Shown: piece by piece, positions 1 through 16,185 of the stretch
How the letters are laid out: every line of letters starts with the position of its first letter
Position numbering within the stretch: the first letter of the stretch is position 1
Source of the DNA: Buchnera aphidicola (Shivaphis celti)
GTDB lineage: Bacteria; Pseudomonadota; Gammaproteobacteria; Enterobacterales; Enterobacteriaceae
DNA length: 64,000 nt
Assembly (NCBI RefSeq): GCF_039349365.1
Contig: NZ_CP134977.1
Coordinates: 1-64,000 of the forward strand
Reading direction: 5' to 3'
Made by a program: the position numbers and the translations under genes
Notes under the pieces: model-generated
What the model was told of the DNA's origin: nothing
Seen by the model: the letters and a program-made list of their open reading frames with translations, nothing else
Databases searched by the model: none

Positions 1-2782
<2,782 letters not shown>

Positions 2783-2799
2783 AATTATTATAATAATAA

Positions 2800-3051
<252 letters not shown>

Positions 3052-3083
3052 AAATAAAAAATATTTCATAATGAGGAAAATTC

Positions 3084-3548
3084 ATGGACCTAAATGCAAC
3101 TATTTTTGGGCAAATGATTTCGTTTTTTTTGTTTCTGTGGTTTTGTATGCACTACATTTGGCCAAAAATAATATCTTCAATAGAAAATCGAAAAAAAAAA
3201 ATTTTAAATACAATGCATAAAATAGAAGTAACTAAAGATGAAATTCGTGTTTTGCATCAAAAAGCTAAAAAAATTATTTTGAATTCACAAAAAAAATCTA
3301 TTGAAATTCTTTCTGATGCTAAAAAAAATAAGATGTATATTTTAGAAAATGCAAAATTATTAGCTTATAAAGAAAGAGAACAAATACTTTTCATTGCACA
3401 TCAAGAAATTAAAAGAAAAAAGATACAAATTAAAAATGAACTGTTAAAAGAAATAAATAATATATCTATTTTAATGGCACAAAAAATAATCAATGATTTT
3501 ATTCAAAATAAAAGATATGATGTGGAAAAATTAATTCAAGATATATAA
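3084..3548 (+). CDS. atpF: ATP synthase Fo subunit b
   Basis: Subunit b forms the peripheral stalk linking Fo to F1. It has 154 residues (E. coli 156). One N-terminal membrane segment (about residues 5–27, beginning MDLNATIFGQMISFFLFLWF) is followed by a long, lysine-rich charged helix that would pair as a coiled coil with a second copy. Start ATG 3084 is supported by GAGGAA at 3073–3078 and by the N-terminal match to E. coli MNLNATILGQ. The longer overlapping frame from 3035 is a shadow. Confidence 0.96.
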   Translation: MDLNATIFGQMISFFLFLWFCMHYIWPKIISSIENRKKKILNTMHKIEVTKDEIRVLHQKAKKIILNSQKKSIEILSDAKKNKMYILENAKLLAYKEREQILFIAHQEIKRKKIQIKNELLKEINNISILMAQKIINDFIQNKRYDVEKLIQDI

Positions 3549-3562
3549 TTTTGGAGAAAAAT

Positions 3563-4096
3563 GTGCAACAAGAAATAACTATTTCTTTTTCTTATGCTAA
3601 AGCAATTTTTGATGTTGCTGTTAAAAAAAAAAAATTAGAAGAATGGAAATTAATGTTATATAGACTAAAAAAAATTTTTAAATTAAAATTTTTAAATATT
3701 TTTTTTAATGAAATTTATCCTGTAAATACAGTATTACATGTTATACAGATTGCTTATCAAAAAGAAATGAGTATTCATGAAATAAATTTTATTAAATTAT
3801 TAATTTTAAATAAAAGATTATATATAATTTCTAGAATTTATATTTTATTTCTGCATTTTTATAATCAATATCATAATATTGTCCATGTAGAACTTATTTC
3901 TGCAAATAATTTAAATGAAACAAAAAAAAAGAAAATTTGTTCTTTTTTAAGTAATAAAATGGGAAAAAATATAGATTTATTATGTAAAACAGATTCTTCT
4001 ATTTTATATGGCTTTATTTTGCGATATGAAGGTTTTGTTATAGAATATAATGGTTTAAAGAATTTACAAGAATTTTCAGAACATTTATTATCTTAA
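3563..4096 (+). CDS. atpH: ATP synthase F1 subunit delta
   Basis: Delta caps the F1 hexamer and binds the b-stalk. The frame is open from TTG 3551, but that TTG overlaps the GGAG (3553–3556) that looks like the ribosome binding site. I therefore choose GTG at 3563. The product is then exactly 177 aa, the E. coli length, and begins MQQEITISFSYAKAIFDVAV, aligning residue for residue with E. coli [20 protein letters not shown]. The C-terminal region (SSILYGFILRYEGFVIEYNG) keeps the family pattern. atpF ends 14 bases upstream. The middle of the protein is strongly diverged and lysine/isoleucine rich. Confidence 0.94.
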   Translation: MQQEITISFSYAKAIFDVAVKKKKLEEWKLMLYRLKKIFKLKFLNIFFNEIYPVNTVLHVIQIAYQKEMSIHEINFIKLLILNKRLYIISRIYILFLHFYNQYHNIVHVELISANNLNETKKKKICSFLSNKMGKNIDLLCKTDSSILYGFILRYEGFVIEYNGLKNLQEFSEHLLS

Positions 4097-4114
4097 TATG
4101 AGAATATACTAGAA

Positions 4115-5689
4115 ATGCAATTAAATTCTAATGAAATTAGCGAGTTAATTAAACAACGTATTGAAAAATTTGATATTTTAAAAAAAATGCATAATGAAGG
4201 AGTAATTCTTTCTGTCAGTGATGGAATTATAAGAATTTATGGAATTACTGAAGTCATGTTTGGAGAAATTATCGCTCTACCAAATCATATTTATGCACTT
4301 GCTTTAAATTTAGAAAAAGATATTGTCAGTGCAGTAGTTTTGGGGTGTTATTTACATATTACTGAAGGAATGCGAGTATATTCTACAGGAAAGATGTTCG
4401 AAGTACCTGTTGGAAAAAATTTATTAGGGAGAGTTTTAAATGTTTTAGGTCAACCAATTGATGGAGGAGAAAATATTATTTCTAAATATTTTTTTCCTAT
4501 TGAACAAGAAGCACCAGGAGTAATTGAACGAATTTCTGTTAGTGAACCTATATATACTGGTTATAAAGCTATAGACTCTATGGTTCCTATTGGGAAGGGA
4601 CAAAGGGAATTAATTATTGGAGATCGACAAACTGGAAAAACTACTTTAGTTGTAGATACGATAATTAATCAAAAAAATAGTAATGTTTTTTGTATTTATG
4701 TTGCTATAGGACAAAAACAATCAACTTTATTAAATGTAGTAAGAAAATTAGAAAAATATGATGCTATAAAAAATACAATTATTATCAATGCTTCAGCATC
4801 AGAACCTGCAGTAATGCAATATTTGGCACCATATGTTGGATGTGCCATGGGGGAATATTTTCGAGATAATGGACAAGATGCATTAGTTATATATGACGAT
4901 TTATCTAAACATGCTATTGCATATCGACAGATTTCTTTATTATTAAAAAGACCTCCTGGAAGAGAAGCGTTTCCTGGTGATATATTTTATTTGCATTCTC
5001 GTTTATTAGAACGATCTGCTCGTATTAATATTGACAGTGTTAAAAAAAGGAGCGGTGGAAAAATTTTAAATAGAACAGGTTCATTAACTGCACTACCAAT
5101 TATTGAAACTCAAGCTGGTGATGTTGCTGCATTTATACCTACTAATGTTATTTCTATTACTGATGGACAAATTTTTTTAGAATCTAGTTTATTTAATGCA
5201 GGTATTAGACCGGCAATTAATCCTGGTATATCAGTATCAAGAGTAGGAAGTGCAGCGCAGATCGAAATAATTAAGAAATTATCTTCTAAAATACGTACTG
5301 CATTGGCTCAATATCGTGAATTAGCTGCATTTTCTCAATTTTCTTCTGATTTAGATACAGAAACGAAAAAACAACTTAATTACGGTGAAAAAATTACTGA
5401 ATTATTAAAACAAAAACAACATTGTCCTATGTCTGTTGCAGAACAAGCAATTATTTTTTTTGCAGCAGAATGTGATTTTATTCATGATATTCATGTCAAA
5501 GAAATTGCATCTTTTGAAACTAAAATATTAAATTATTTTTTTAAGAATTGTCAAAATTTAATAAAGAAAATTAATTCCAGTTTTTTATACACAGATGAAA
5601 TTAAAGATATATTAGGAAAAAATATGGATATTTTTAAAAAAAAATATTTTTCCTATAGTGACAATAAATTATTTACTGAAAATAAATAA
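4115..5689 (+). CDS. atpA: ATP synthase F1 subunit alpha
   Basis: Alpha is the non-catalytic nucleotide-binding subunit of F1. It has 524 residues (E. coli 513), beginning [20 protein letters not shown]. The P-loop GDRQTGKT falls at 169–176. The signature [17 protein letters not shown] and the GAGIRPA-type region around the crown are present. The C-terminal tail is longer and lysine/phenylalanine rich compared with E. coli, where drift is tolerated. There is only a weak purine-rich sequence (GAGAA) upstream of the ATG. It lies in the atp operon between atpH and atpG. Confidence 0.98.
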   Translation: MQLNSNEISELIKQRIEKFDILKKMHNEGVILSVSDGIIRIYGITEVMFGEIIALPNHIYALALNLEKDIVSAVVLGCYLHITEGMRVYSTGKMFEVPVGKNLLGRVLNVLGQPIDGGENIISKYFFPIEQEAPGVIERISVSEPIYTGYKAIDSMVPIGKGQRELIIGDRQTGKTTLVVDTIINQKNSNVFCIYVAIGQKQSTLLNVVRKLEKYDAIKNTIIINASASEPAVMQYLAPYVGCAMGEYFRDNGQDALVIYDDLSKHAIAYRQISLLLKRPPGREAFPGDIFYLHSRLLERSARINIDSVKKRSGGKILNRTGSLTALPIIETQAGDVAAFIPTNVISITDGQIFLESSLFNAGIRPAINPGISVSRVGSAAQIEIIKKLSSKIRTALAQYRELAAFSQFSSDLDTETKKQLNYGEKITELLKQKQHCPMSVAEQAIIFFAAECDFIHDIHVKEIASFETKILNYFFKNCQNLIKKINSSFLYTDEIKDILGKNMDIFKKKYFSYSDNKLFTENK

Positions 5690-5717
5690 ATAATTTGTAT
5701 TAGGATACAGAATTGAT

Positions 5718-6593
5718 ATGGCAAATACAAAATTGATTAGAAATAAAATTGTTAGTATAAAAAATACTAATAAAATAACTAAAACTATGGAAATGGTAGC
5801 AATTGCAAAACTAAAAAATTCGAAAAAAAAATTGTTGCATAGTTTATCGTATTTAAATAATATAAAAAATATTGTTTCAAACTTTTGTACAAGTAATATT
5901 AAGTATCGTAATCATTTATTTATTCCGAGAAGTATAGTAAAAACTGTTGCTATTATAATAATTACTACTGATCGTGGTTTATGTGGTAACTTAAATAATA
6001 ATATATTTAAGAAAGTTAATTTATTTCTTGAAAAATATATTAAGAAGAATGTTTTTTGTAAATTATATATTTTTGGAATGAAAGGACATATGTATTTTAA
6101 AAATAAGTATAAAACTTGTTTAAAAAAAAATATTTTTCTTAATGATCAAATCAATCCTATAACATTACAACCATTAATAAAAAAAATTATTACGTATTAT
6201 GTGAATGAAAAATTTGACAAATTATTTATTATTAGTAATAAATATGTCAGTCAAGTGAAACAATCTCCATCTTTTTTACAATTATTGCCGATCATTACGA
6301 AAGATTCGAATAATTTAAATTTTTTAGATAGTAAAAAATGGGATTATATATATGAACCAGACGAAACAATAACAACTAATTATGTATTAAAAAAATATAT
6401 TTTATTTCAGTGTTTACAATGTATTTTAGAAAATATAGTTTGTGAACATTCTGCTCGTATGTTAACTATGAAAACTGCTACTGATAACAGTAAAAAAATT
6501 ATGCATGATTTAAAGGTTTTATATAATAAAGTACGTCAATATAGTATTACGCAAGAATTAATAGAAATTATTTCAGGCTCTTCTACTGTTTAG
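5718..6593 (+). CDS. atpG: ATP synthase F1 subunit gamma
   Basis: Gamma is the central rotating shaft of F1. It has 291 residues (E. coli 287). Both coiled-coil ends are conserved: N-terminal IRNKIVSIKNTNKITKTMEM and the C-terminal stretch with SARMLTMKTATDNSKKIM and RQYSITQELIEIISGSSTV. TTDRGLCGNLN matches the family in the globular domain, whose remainder is diverged and AT-driven. It is followed by the unusual T28 tract that precedes atpD. Confidence 0.96.
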   Translation: MANTKLIRNKIVSIKNTNKITKTMEMVAIAKLKNSKKKLLHSLSYLNNIKNIVSNFCTSNIKYRNHLFIPRSIVKTVAIIIITTDRGLCGNLNNNIFKKVNLFLEKYIKKNVFCKLYIFGMKGHMYFKNKYKTCLKKNIFLNDQINPITLQPLIKKIITYYVNEKFDKLFIISNKYVSQVKQSPSFLQLLPIITKDSNNLNFLDSKKWDYIYEPDETITTNYVLKKYILFQCLQCILENIVCEHSARMLTMKTATDNSKKIMHDLKVLYNKVRQYSITQELIEIISGSSTV

Positions 6594-6609
6594 TTAATGT
6601 ATTTTTTAA

Positions 6610-8058
<1,449 letters not shown>

Positions 8059-8079
8059 AGATATATATGGTTAATATTT

Positions 8080-8469
8080 ATGAAAACTATTTTAAATGTT
8101 GTTAGTTATACAAGAAAGATATATTCTGGAAATTTTTATAAAATTAATGTTTTTGGAATAGATGGTGCATTAAATATTTACCCTGGTCATTCTTCTTTAT
8201 TAACGTTAATTCAACCAGGTTTATTATTTATTCATACAATTTGTAAAAAGGAATATTTTTATATATCCTCTGGAATTCTTGAAATACAACCTAATTTAAT
8301 TCATATTCTTTCTGAAGAAGTAATACCCAGTAATTGTTTAAATTACAATGATTTAATAAAAGAAAAAAATATTCTTTTAAAAGAAAAATCTCATTTTAAT
8401 AATCATGATATAAAAAAAAAAATAATGATAGTTTCTGCGAAATTAAACATTATTCGTTTTACTACGTAA
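8080..8469 (+). CDS. atpC: ATP synthase F1 subunit epsilon
   Basis: Epsilon is the inhibitory subunit at the foot of gamma. It has 129 residues (E. coli 139). The N-terminal beta-sandwich is clear (GIDGALNIYPGHSSLLTLIQPG and ISSGILEIQPNLIHIL). The C-terminal helical hairpin is short and lysine-rich and ends early, so the ratchet/inhibitory helix is probably reduced. It is the last gene of the atp operon and ends 11 bases from the convergent gyrB stop codon. I see no hairpin terminator between them. Confidence 0.94.
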   Translation: MKTILNVVSYTRKIYSGNFYKINVFGIDGALNIYPGHSSLLTLIQPGLLFIHTICKKEYFYISSGILEIQPNLIHILSEEVIPSNCLNYNDLIKEKNILLKEKSHFNNHDIKKKIMIVSAKLNIIRFTT

Positions 8470-8480
8470 ATTTATTTTTT

Positions 8481-10898
<2,418 letters not shown>

Positions 10899-10926
10899 TT
10901 AAATATTTAATTGTATTTATAAAATA

Positions 10927-10935
10927 AATATAGCA
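10927..10935 (-). promoter_or_regulatory. Candidate extended −10 promoter of gyrB
   Basis: On the minus strand the sequence reads TGCTATATT, an extended −10 element (TGN plus TATATT), with its hexamer 38 bases before the gyrB ATG. No recognisable −35 hexamer lies 16–18 bases upstream. The assignment rests on motif and position only. Confidence 0.4.
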
Positions 10936-11005
10936 TGATAATATTTAATATAAAAATTTATTTAATTACTTTTTTTGAATATTATTTATTAAACATATAA
11001 TTTTA

Positions 11006-12109
11006 TTATAAAATTAATGGCATGATAATATAAAATGCTTTAAAAATATTTTTATATTGAATATATATATTAGAATTATTTTCTTGTATTAAAAACGTAA
11101 TATTTTCTTTTTTTATGGTTTTTATAACATCTAAAATATAATTGATATTCATTGTTAATTCTATTTTATTGTGAATATCGTTTACTTCAAATGTTTCTTT
11201 AGCTTGTTCCTCGTTTTCATTATATGTAGAAACAGTGCAATATGTATTTTTAAAAGTAATTTTTACTCCTTGAAATGTTTGATTAGTAATAATCGACGCC
11301 CGAATTAATGATTGTTGTAATTTTTCTCGATTAACCTTTATTTTTTTTGTGAAACTTTTTACTAAAAATTGTTGATAATCCGGAAATTTATTTTCAATCA
11401 TTTTGCTTGTTAAAATATAATTTTGAAAAATAAATAGAATACTTTTGGGATGAATGATGATTTTTAACATTTGATTTGTATTATTTAAAATTTTAATTAA
11501 TTCTAAAATAGTTTTTCGAGGTATAATTATAGAAATAGTTTTTTTTGGTTGATATTTTATATTAACATAGGAGATAGCCATACGATATCCGTCACTTGCA
11601 ATAGCTAATATTTTTTGATTTTTGATTTTTATATTTATTCCGTTTAAGTAATTTCTTATATCATTTTTTGCCATAGAAAAATATGTATTATAAATAATAT
11701 TTTTGAATTCATTTTGTGTAATATAAAAAAAAACTTTTTTTTTTTCTTGTGCAAATTTCGGAAAATTATTAGTATGTAATGTACGTAAAGAAAAAAATAT
11801 TTTTTGAAATGTTAATTGTATATATTCTTTTTGAATGATAATTTTTATGTTTGCTTTTTTTGGAAAACTACGTATAATATTTAATATTTTTTTACTAGAT
11901 ACTAGTATTTCTCCAATTTGATCAATTGTATTACAATTTAATTCAATTCGAAATTCTATTTCTAAATTTGTACTCATTAAATATGATTGATTAGAATTAA
12001 TATGTATATAAATATGATGCATAACTGGATTTTCATGATTAATGGAAATAATACTATTTAATTTTTGCAAAGGTTGTAAAAAATTTTCTTTTGTAATGTT
12101 AAATTTCAT
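11006..12109 (-). CDS. dnaN: DNA polymerase III beta sliding clamp
   Basis: DnaN is the ring-shaped processivity clamp of the replicative polymerase. It has 367 residues (E. coli 366) and begins MKFNITKENFLQPLQKL. The three-domain clamp is complete by length. Recognisable patches are ILVSSKKILNIIRSFPK, LAIASDGYRMAIS, NKFPDYQQFLV and the C-terminal YIIMPLIL (E. coli YVVMPMRL). Sequence is strongly diverged toward Lys, Ile and Asn. Neighbours are gyrB downstream and rpmH upstream on the other strand, where dnaA would normally lie. Confidence 0.97.
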   Translation of the reverse strand: MKFNITKENFLQPLQKLNSIISINHENPVMHHIYIHINSNQSYLMSTNLEIEFRIELNCNTIDQIGEILVSSKKILNIIRSFPKKANIKIIIQKEYIQLTFQKIFFSLRTLHTNNFPKFAQEKKKVFFYITQNEFKNIIYNTYFSMAKNDIRNYLNGINIKIKNQKILAIASDGYRMAISYVNIKYQPKKTISIIIPRKTILELIKILNNTNQMLKIIIHPKSILFIFQNYILTSKMIENKFPDYQQFLVKSFTKKIKVNREKLQQSLIRASIITNQTFQGVKITFKNTYCTVSTYNENEEQAKETFEVNDIHNKIELTMNINYILDVIKTIKKENITFLIQENNSNIYIQYKNIFKAFYIIMPLIL

Positions 12110-12158
12110 ATTTTTATAATATTAAAATAAAATTCATGTATTTTAATAGATAAAATCT

Positions 12159-12167
12159 ATTATATCA
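12159..12167 (-). promoter_or_regulatory. Candidate extended −10 promoter of dnaN
   Basis: The minus strand reads TGATATAAT, a perfect extended −10 (TG-N-TATAAT), with its hexamer 49 bases before the dnaN ATG. There is no convincing −35 hexamer at the usual distance. The TG extension can substitute for a −35 element in sigma-70 promoters. Confidence 0.5.
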
Positions 12168-12322
12168 GATATATAAATATTGATGATTATTATCAGTAAT
12201 TTTTTTAATATTTATTTTTTTTAATTTATTAATATAGTTAAATAATATGATTTTAAATTTATTTATTTTATTTATTTATTTAAGAAATATATATATAGAT
12301 AATATTTTATTTTCTAAAACTG

Positions 12323-12328
12323 TATAAT
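12323..12328 (+). promoter_or_regulatory. Candidate −10 box of rpmH–rnpA
   Basis: A perfect TATAAT preceded directly by TG lies 32 bases before the rpmH start. No good −35 hexamer is seen 16–18 bases upstream. AAGGA just before the rpmH ATG is its ribosome binding site. Confidence 0.4.
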
Positions 12329-12360
12329 TTTTTGTTAAATATATTTTGTAAGGATGTTAT

Positions 12361-12513
12361 ATGAAAAGAACTTTCCAGCCTTCTTGGATTAAACGCTATC
12401 GAACTCATGGTTTTAGAGCAAGAATGGCAATAAAATCTGGTCGAGATATCTTGTCTCGTAGAAGAAGTAAATTACGTTATCGTTTAACAGTATCTAAAAA
12501 AAACAAAATTTAA
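12361..12513 (+). CDS. rpmH: 50S ribosomal protein L34
   Basis: L34 is a small basic protein of the large ribosomal subunit. The 50-residue frame begins [20 protein letters not shown] and continues [20 protein letters not shown], then [10 protein letters not shown]. It matches E. coli L34 (46 aa) throughout, with a four-residue extension (KNKI) at the end. The ribosome binding site is AAGGA. It is followed after a single base by rnpA, the same pair found in nearly all bacteria. Confidence 0.97.
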   Translation: MKRTFQPSWIKRYRTHGFRARMAIKSGRDILSRRRSKLRYRLTVSKKNKI

Positions 12514-12514
12514 G

Positions 12515-12859
12515 ATGAATAGATTTTTTTTAAAAAAAAATATGAGGATTGCCAAATTCTCATTTGATAATTCTTATATTAAAAAATTTCATCAATTTAA
12601 TGATAAATTTATTAAAATTTTTAGTATATTAAACGAATTTTTTTATCCAAGAATAGGTATAATTATTTCAAAAACAGTATCGAAATATTCATACAAACGT
12701 AATTTTTTAAGGAGAATAATTAAAGAAAGTTTTCGTATTAAACAATATATTTTGTTTAAAATGGATTTTATTATTATTGTTAAATCAAATTTTGTAAAAA
12801 TGCGTCGTAATATAATTTATAATTATTTGAATAAAATATGGTTAAGATATAGCAAATAA
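12515..12859 (+). CDS. rnpA: Ribonuclease P protein component
   Basis: RnpA is the protein cofactor of RNase P, which trims tRNA 5' ends; its RNA partner rnpB is at 58943–59308. It has 114 residues (E. coli 119). The family core is visible: YPRIGIIISKTVSKYSYKRN followed by FLRRIIKESFR, matching the HPRIGLTVAKK and RNRIKRLTRESFR blocks of E. coli, then KMDFIIIVKSNF. The start is one base after the rpmH stop, indicating translational coupling. The N-terminal 30 residues are poorly conserved. Confidence 0.93.
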   Translation: MNRFFLKKNMRIAKFSFDNSYIKKFHQFNDKFIKIFSILNEFFYPRIGIIISKTVSKYSYKRNFLRRIIKESFRIKQYILFKMDFIIIVKSNFVKMRRNIIYNYLNKIWLRYSK

Positions 12860-12903
12860 TTTATTGTCATATTACAATAATTATATAGATAAATTATTAT
12901 TCA

Positions 12904-12912
12904 TGGTATATA
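12904..12912 (+). promoter_or_regulatory. Candidate extended −10 promoter of yidC
   Basis: TGGTATATA matches TG-N plus a TATAAT-like hexamer and lies 36 bases before the yidC ATG. No clear −35 hexamer is seen. yidC may also be read from the rpmH promoter. Confidence 0.3.
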
Positions 12913-12948
12913 TAAAATATATTAATTTTATTTTTAAGTACAATATGA

Positions 12949-14556
12949 ATGAAAATATTTCACTTTATCATTAAAAGCATATTTAATATAGGTGTCAAAC
13001 GTTTTTTTTTTATTTTTTTTATAGTAATTTTTTCAATTTTTTTTCTTAATCTTGTTTCTTCTAGATTATATATCTCTCATGTTTCAAAAATTAAATTTCA
13101 AAATTATACAAAGAATGTTTGTAACAAATTTGTACCTTTTGTAAAATCGAAATTTATTTATATCAAAACTGATGTTTTAGATGTAAAAATTAATCTTGTT
13201 GATGGAACAATATATAAAAGTAAATTGTTAAATTATCAAGATAAAAGAAATAATTTTAAGAGAATAAATTTGGTAAATAAATTGCATAAATTGCAGGTTA
13301 AAAATTTTTTATTAAGTCATTGTAATCAATTAAAAGATTTTAAAAATTTACGTTATTTTTCAAATTGTACACATTTTAGATTATTAAATGGAAAAAAAAA
13401 TTTATTGGTTCCAATATTTAAAAAGAATAAAAATGGAATATATTTTATTAAAACTTTGATATTTAAAAAAGGTTCTTATAATATTGAAGTACAATACCAA
13501 ATATGTAATTATACTAAAAAAATAGTATCTTATTCAATATGGTGTGAATTACAGAATTCATTGCATTTATATTCTATGAATAAAAACGTTAATTTTACAA
13601 GTCTTGCATTTTCTACAAAAAATAAAAAATGTGCTGTATATGATTTTAGTAATATTAAAAAAAATAAAACAATGAATTTTTATACATCAAATGGCTGGAT
13701 TGCCATGTTACAAAAATATTTTTCTATAGCATGGGTATTAGATCAAGTACATCAAAATCACATGTACATTTCACGTGATCGCAATACAGTGACTGCTGGT
13801 TATATTTCTGAAAAATTTTTTGTTCCTGCGAATACAGTCACAGTAAAACATATGATGTTATGGATTGGACCAAAAATTCAAAATCAGTTGAAACAAGTTG
13901 CTCCTTACTTTGACTATACCATAGATTATGGTTGGTTTAGTATGATAGGAAGACCATTATTTTTACTGTGTAATTTTTTTCACTGTGTAGTAAAAAATTG
14001 GGGATTTTTAATTATATTAGTAACTTGTTTAATTCGATTTATTACATATCCACTCATGAAATTACAGTATCTTTCTACAATAAAAATGCGTTTATTAAAA
14101 CCACAAATTGATGAGATTAAAAAAGAATATTCTCATCATCGTCAGAAAATGAATGATTTAATATTAAAATTATATAAAGAAAATAATGTTAATCCAATGA
14201 CGGGTATATTTTCTGTAATTATACAGATGCCTATTTTTTTAGCATTATATTATATTTTAGTCAATTCAATAGAATTTCGTCACTCTCCATTTATATTTTG
14301 GATTCATGATTTATCTGCTCAAGATCCTATGTATATTTTACCTATTTTAATGGGTATAACGATGTTTTTTGTACAAAGAACTTCTTCAACAAATGCTATG
14401 AATTCTACCCGAGAAAAAATTTTCAGTTATATTTCATTATTGTGTACTGTATTTTTTTTGTGGTTTCCATCAGGATTAGTGTTATATTATGTTTGTAGTA
14501 ATATTATTACTGTAATTCAACAATTAATTATTAATTATCAATTAAAAAATAATTAA
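12949..14556 (+). CDS. yidC: Membrane protein insertase YidC
   Basis: YidC inserts inner-membrane proteins, including Fo subunit c, alone or with SecYEG. It has 535 residues (E. coli 548). An N-terminal signal-anchor helix (about 17–35) is followed by the large periplasmic domain (to about 310, including KTDVLDVKINLVDGTI and NGWIAMLQKYFSIAWV). The conserved C-terminal insertase domain follows. The hydrophilic-groove arginine sits in LIRFITYPLMKLQYLSTIKM. Later helices HDLSAQDPMYILPILMGITM and VFFLWFPSGLVLYY are nearly identical to E. coli. yidD, which usually lies between rnpA and yidC, is absent. Confidence 0.97.
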   Translation: MKIFHFIIKSIFNIGVKRFFFIFFIVIFSIFFLNLVSSRLYISHVSKIKFQNYTKNVCNKFVPFVKSKFIYIKTDVLDVKINLVDGTIYKSKLLNYQDKRNNFKRINLVNKLHKLQVKNFLLSHCNQLKDFKNLRYFSNCTHFRLLNGKKNLLVPIFKKNKNGIYFIKTLIFKKGSYNIEVQYQICNYTKKIVSYSIWCELQNSLHLYSMNKNVNFTSLAFSTKNKKCAVYDFSNIKKNKTMNFYTSNGWIAMLQKYFSIAWVLDQVHQNHMYISRDRNTVTAGYISEKFFVPANTVTVKHMMLWIGPKIQNQLKQVAPYFDYTIDYGWFSMIGRPLFLLCNFFHCVVKNWGFLIILVTCLIRFITYPLMKLQYLSTIKMRLLKPQIDEIKKEYSHHRQKMNDLILKLYKENNVNPMTGIFSVIIQMPIFLALYYILVNSIEFRHSPFIFWIHDLSAQDPMYILPILMGITMFFVQRTSSTNAMNSTREKIFSYISLLCTVFFLWFPSGLVLYYVCSNIITVIQQLIINYQLKNN

Positions 14557-14619
14557 TATTATTTTTATTTTTTTTTAAATATTCAATATTTATGAATAAT
14601 AATTTGTGTATATACAATT

Positions 14620-15987
14620 ATGAAAAATGATACTATTATTGGACAAGCTACTCCATATGGTAGATCTGGTGTTGGAATATTGAGAATATCTGGAAATCAG
14701 GTAAAAGATATTGCTTATAAAATTTTGGGTAAATTACCTCCAGAACGGTTGGCTTGTTACTTTTCTTTTTATGATTATAAAGGCTGTGTAATAGACCAAG
14801 GTCTTGTATTACGGTTTGTAGAACCCAGATCCTTTACAGGAGAGGATGTTTTAGAATTGCAAGGTCATGGAAATCCAATTATTTTAGATTTATTAATCAA
14901 AACAATTTTATTAATTAATAAAAATATTCGTATTGCGAATCCTGGGGAATTTTCAGAACGTGCTTTTTTAAATAATAAGATTGATTTAATACAAGCAGAA
15001 TCAATTATTAAATTAATTAATGCTGAAAATGAATGTAGTATTAAATCTTCTCTTCAATCTTTAAAAGGTGTATTTTCTAGAGAAATCAAAAATTTAATAA
15101 ATAAAGTAACTGATTTACGTATTATGATAGAAATGGTATTGAATTTTCCTGATGAACCATATGATATGGTTATTTTTGATGTATCGATGAAATTAAATGA
15201 AATTTCTCAAGATGTAAAAAGAGTTTATCAAATTTCTACAGTGAGTAAAAAGTTATATGCAGGATCAAAGGTTGTATTATCTGGACCTACTAATGTAGGT
15301 AAATCTAGTATATTCAATTCATTAATAAATAAAAATTCAGCAATTGTAACTAATATTCATGGTACGACTCGAGATTTATTACATCAATCAATTTCTTTAT
15401 ATGGTATTACATTGCAAATAACAGATACTGCTGGATTTAGAAGTACCAAAAATATAATTGAAAAAATTGGTATTAAAAAAACATGGGATTATATTGATAC
15501 TGCAGACCATATATTTTTTGTTATTGAAGATAATAAATCGATATATGAAAAAAAATTTTTGATTTCTAATTTTTTGAAAAAGGTAGGTAAGAAAAAATCA
15601 GTAACAATTCTTTTAAATAAATCAGATATATTAAAAAATAAACCAGTTATTAAAAAATATTCGAATGGTCGAACATATATTATATTATCTGCAAAAACTG
15701 GTTCTGGTATTTGTATATTAAAGAATTATTTAAAATCAATTATAAAAAAAACTGATTATTTTGGATCAGCACCTATTTTTCTAGCACGAAGAAGACATTT
15801 AAATATTTTAAATCATATTATTCACGATATAGCAGTGATTAAAAAAAAATGGCTAACAAGTAATAATATTGAATGTTTAGCAGAAGATTTAAAAAATATT
15901 CAAAATATGTTAAATGAGATAACTGGAGTTGTAACATCTCAAACAATTTTAAATTCAATATTTAAAAGATTTTGTATTGGAAAATAG
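14620..15987 (+). CDS. mnmE: tRNA modification GTPase MnmE
   Basis: MnmE is the GTPase partner of MnmG (start of this window) in U34 modification. It has 455 residues (E. coli 454). The N-terminal formyl-THF-binding domain starts DTIIGQATPYGRSGVGILRI. The G domain carries G1 GPTNVGKSS at 222–230, G3 DTAGF and G4 NKSD. The C-terminal CIGK tetrapeptide with the key cysteine is intact. It is convergent with tRNA-Phe downstream. No defects are visible. Confidence 0.97.
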   Translation: MKNDTIIGQATPYGRSGVGILRISGNQVKDIAYKILGKLPPERLACYFSFYDYKGCVIDQGLVLRFVEPRSFTGEDVLELQGHGNPIILDLLIKTILLINKNIRIANPGEFSERAFLNNKIDLIQAESIIKLINAENECSIKSSLQSLKGVFSREIKNLINKVTDLRIMIEMVLNFPDEPYDMVIFDVSMKLNEISQDVKRVYQISTVSKKLYAGSKVVLSGPTNVGKSSIFNSLINKNSAIVTNIHGTTRDLLHQSISLYGITLQITDTAGFRSTKNIIEKIGIKKTWDYIDTADHIFFVIEDNKSIYEKKFLISNFLKKVGKKKSVTILLNKSDILKNKPVIKKYSNGRTYIILSAKTGSGICILKNYLKSIIKKTDYFGSAPIFLARRRHLNILNHIIHDIAVIKKKWLTSNNIECLAEDLKNIQNMLNEITGVVTSQTILNSIFKRFCIGK

Positions 15988-16010
15988 TAATTAATTGGTA
16001 TTTTTAATTT

Positions 16011-16083
16011 TGCCCGAAGGCGGAATTGAACCACCGACACGGGGATTTTCAGTCCCCTGCTCTACCAACTGAGCTATTCGGGC
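16011..16083 (-). tRNA. tRNA-Phe (GAA)
   Basis: The minus strand reads GCCCGAA, then the D-arm AGCTCAGTTGGTAGAGC, an anticodon arm GGGGACTGAAAATCCCC with anticodon GAA, and T-arm GGTTCAATTC. The acceptor stem closes perfectly and the discriminator base is A. The 3' CCA is not encoded: the next bases are AAA. It is divergent from groESL. Confidence 0.97.
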
Positions 16084-16096
16084 AAATACAATATAT

Positions 16097-16126
16097 ATTA
16101 GATCATATATTAGTTCAATATGTCAA
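16097..16126 (-). promoter_or_regulatory. Sigma-70 promoter of tRNA-Phe
   Basis: On the minus strand a perfect TTGACA (16121–16126) is followed after 18 bases by TCTAAT (16097–16102), five of six matches to TATAAT. The expected transcription start is near 16090, a few bases before the mature tRNA 5' end at 16083. It is one of three near-consensus promoters in the window, all serving tRNA units. Confidence 0.65.
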
Positions 16127-16158
16127 TATTTTAATGAAATTATTTTTATATTTTTATT

Positions 16159-16185
16159 CTTGAAAAAAAACATATGTATCCCTAT
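16159..16185 (+). promoter_or_regulatory. Sigma-32 heat-shock promoter of groESL
   Basis: CTTGAAA (16159–16165), 14 bases, then CCCTAT (16180–16185) matches the E. coli sigma-32 consensus (CTTGAAA, 13–15 bases, CCCCAT). It lies 117 bases before groES. The cognate factor gene rpoH is intact at 21528–22382. No comparably good sigma-70 promoter stands out in the same gap. Confidence 0.75.

Larger units (their letters stand above)
12110..12360. other. dnaN–rpmH intergenic region lacking dnaA
   Basis: This 251-base stretch is almost pure A/T with many ATATAT, TTTAATT and TTATTTAT runs. In E. coli and the best-studied Buchnera genomes dnaA sits here. No frame in this gap encodes any recognisable part of DnaA. 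I looked for DnaA boxes (TTATNCACA in either orientation) and GATC sites and saw none. It holds the divergent dnaN and rpmH promoter candidates and nothing else I can identify. Confidence 0.7.

Noticed and set aside
12110-12360. Possible replication origin in the A/T-rich dnaN–rpmH gap
   Set aside because: No DnaA boxes, no GATC clusters and no repeated 13-mers were seen; A/T richness is the background state of this genome.
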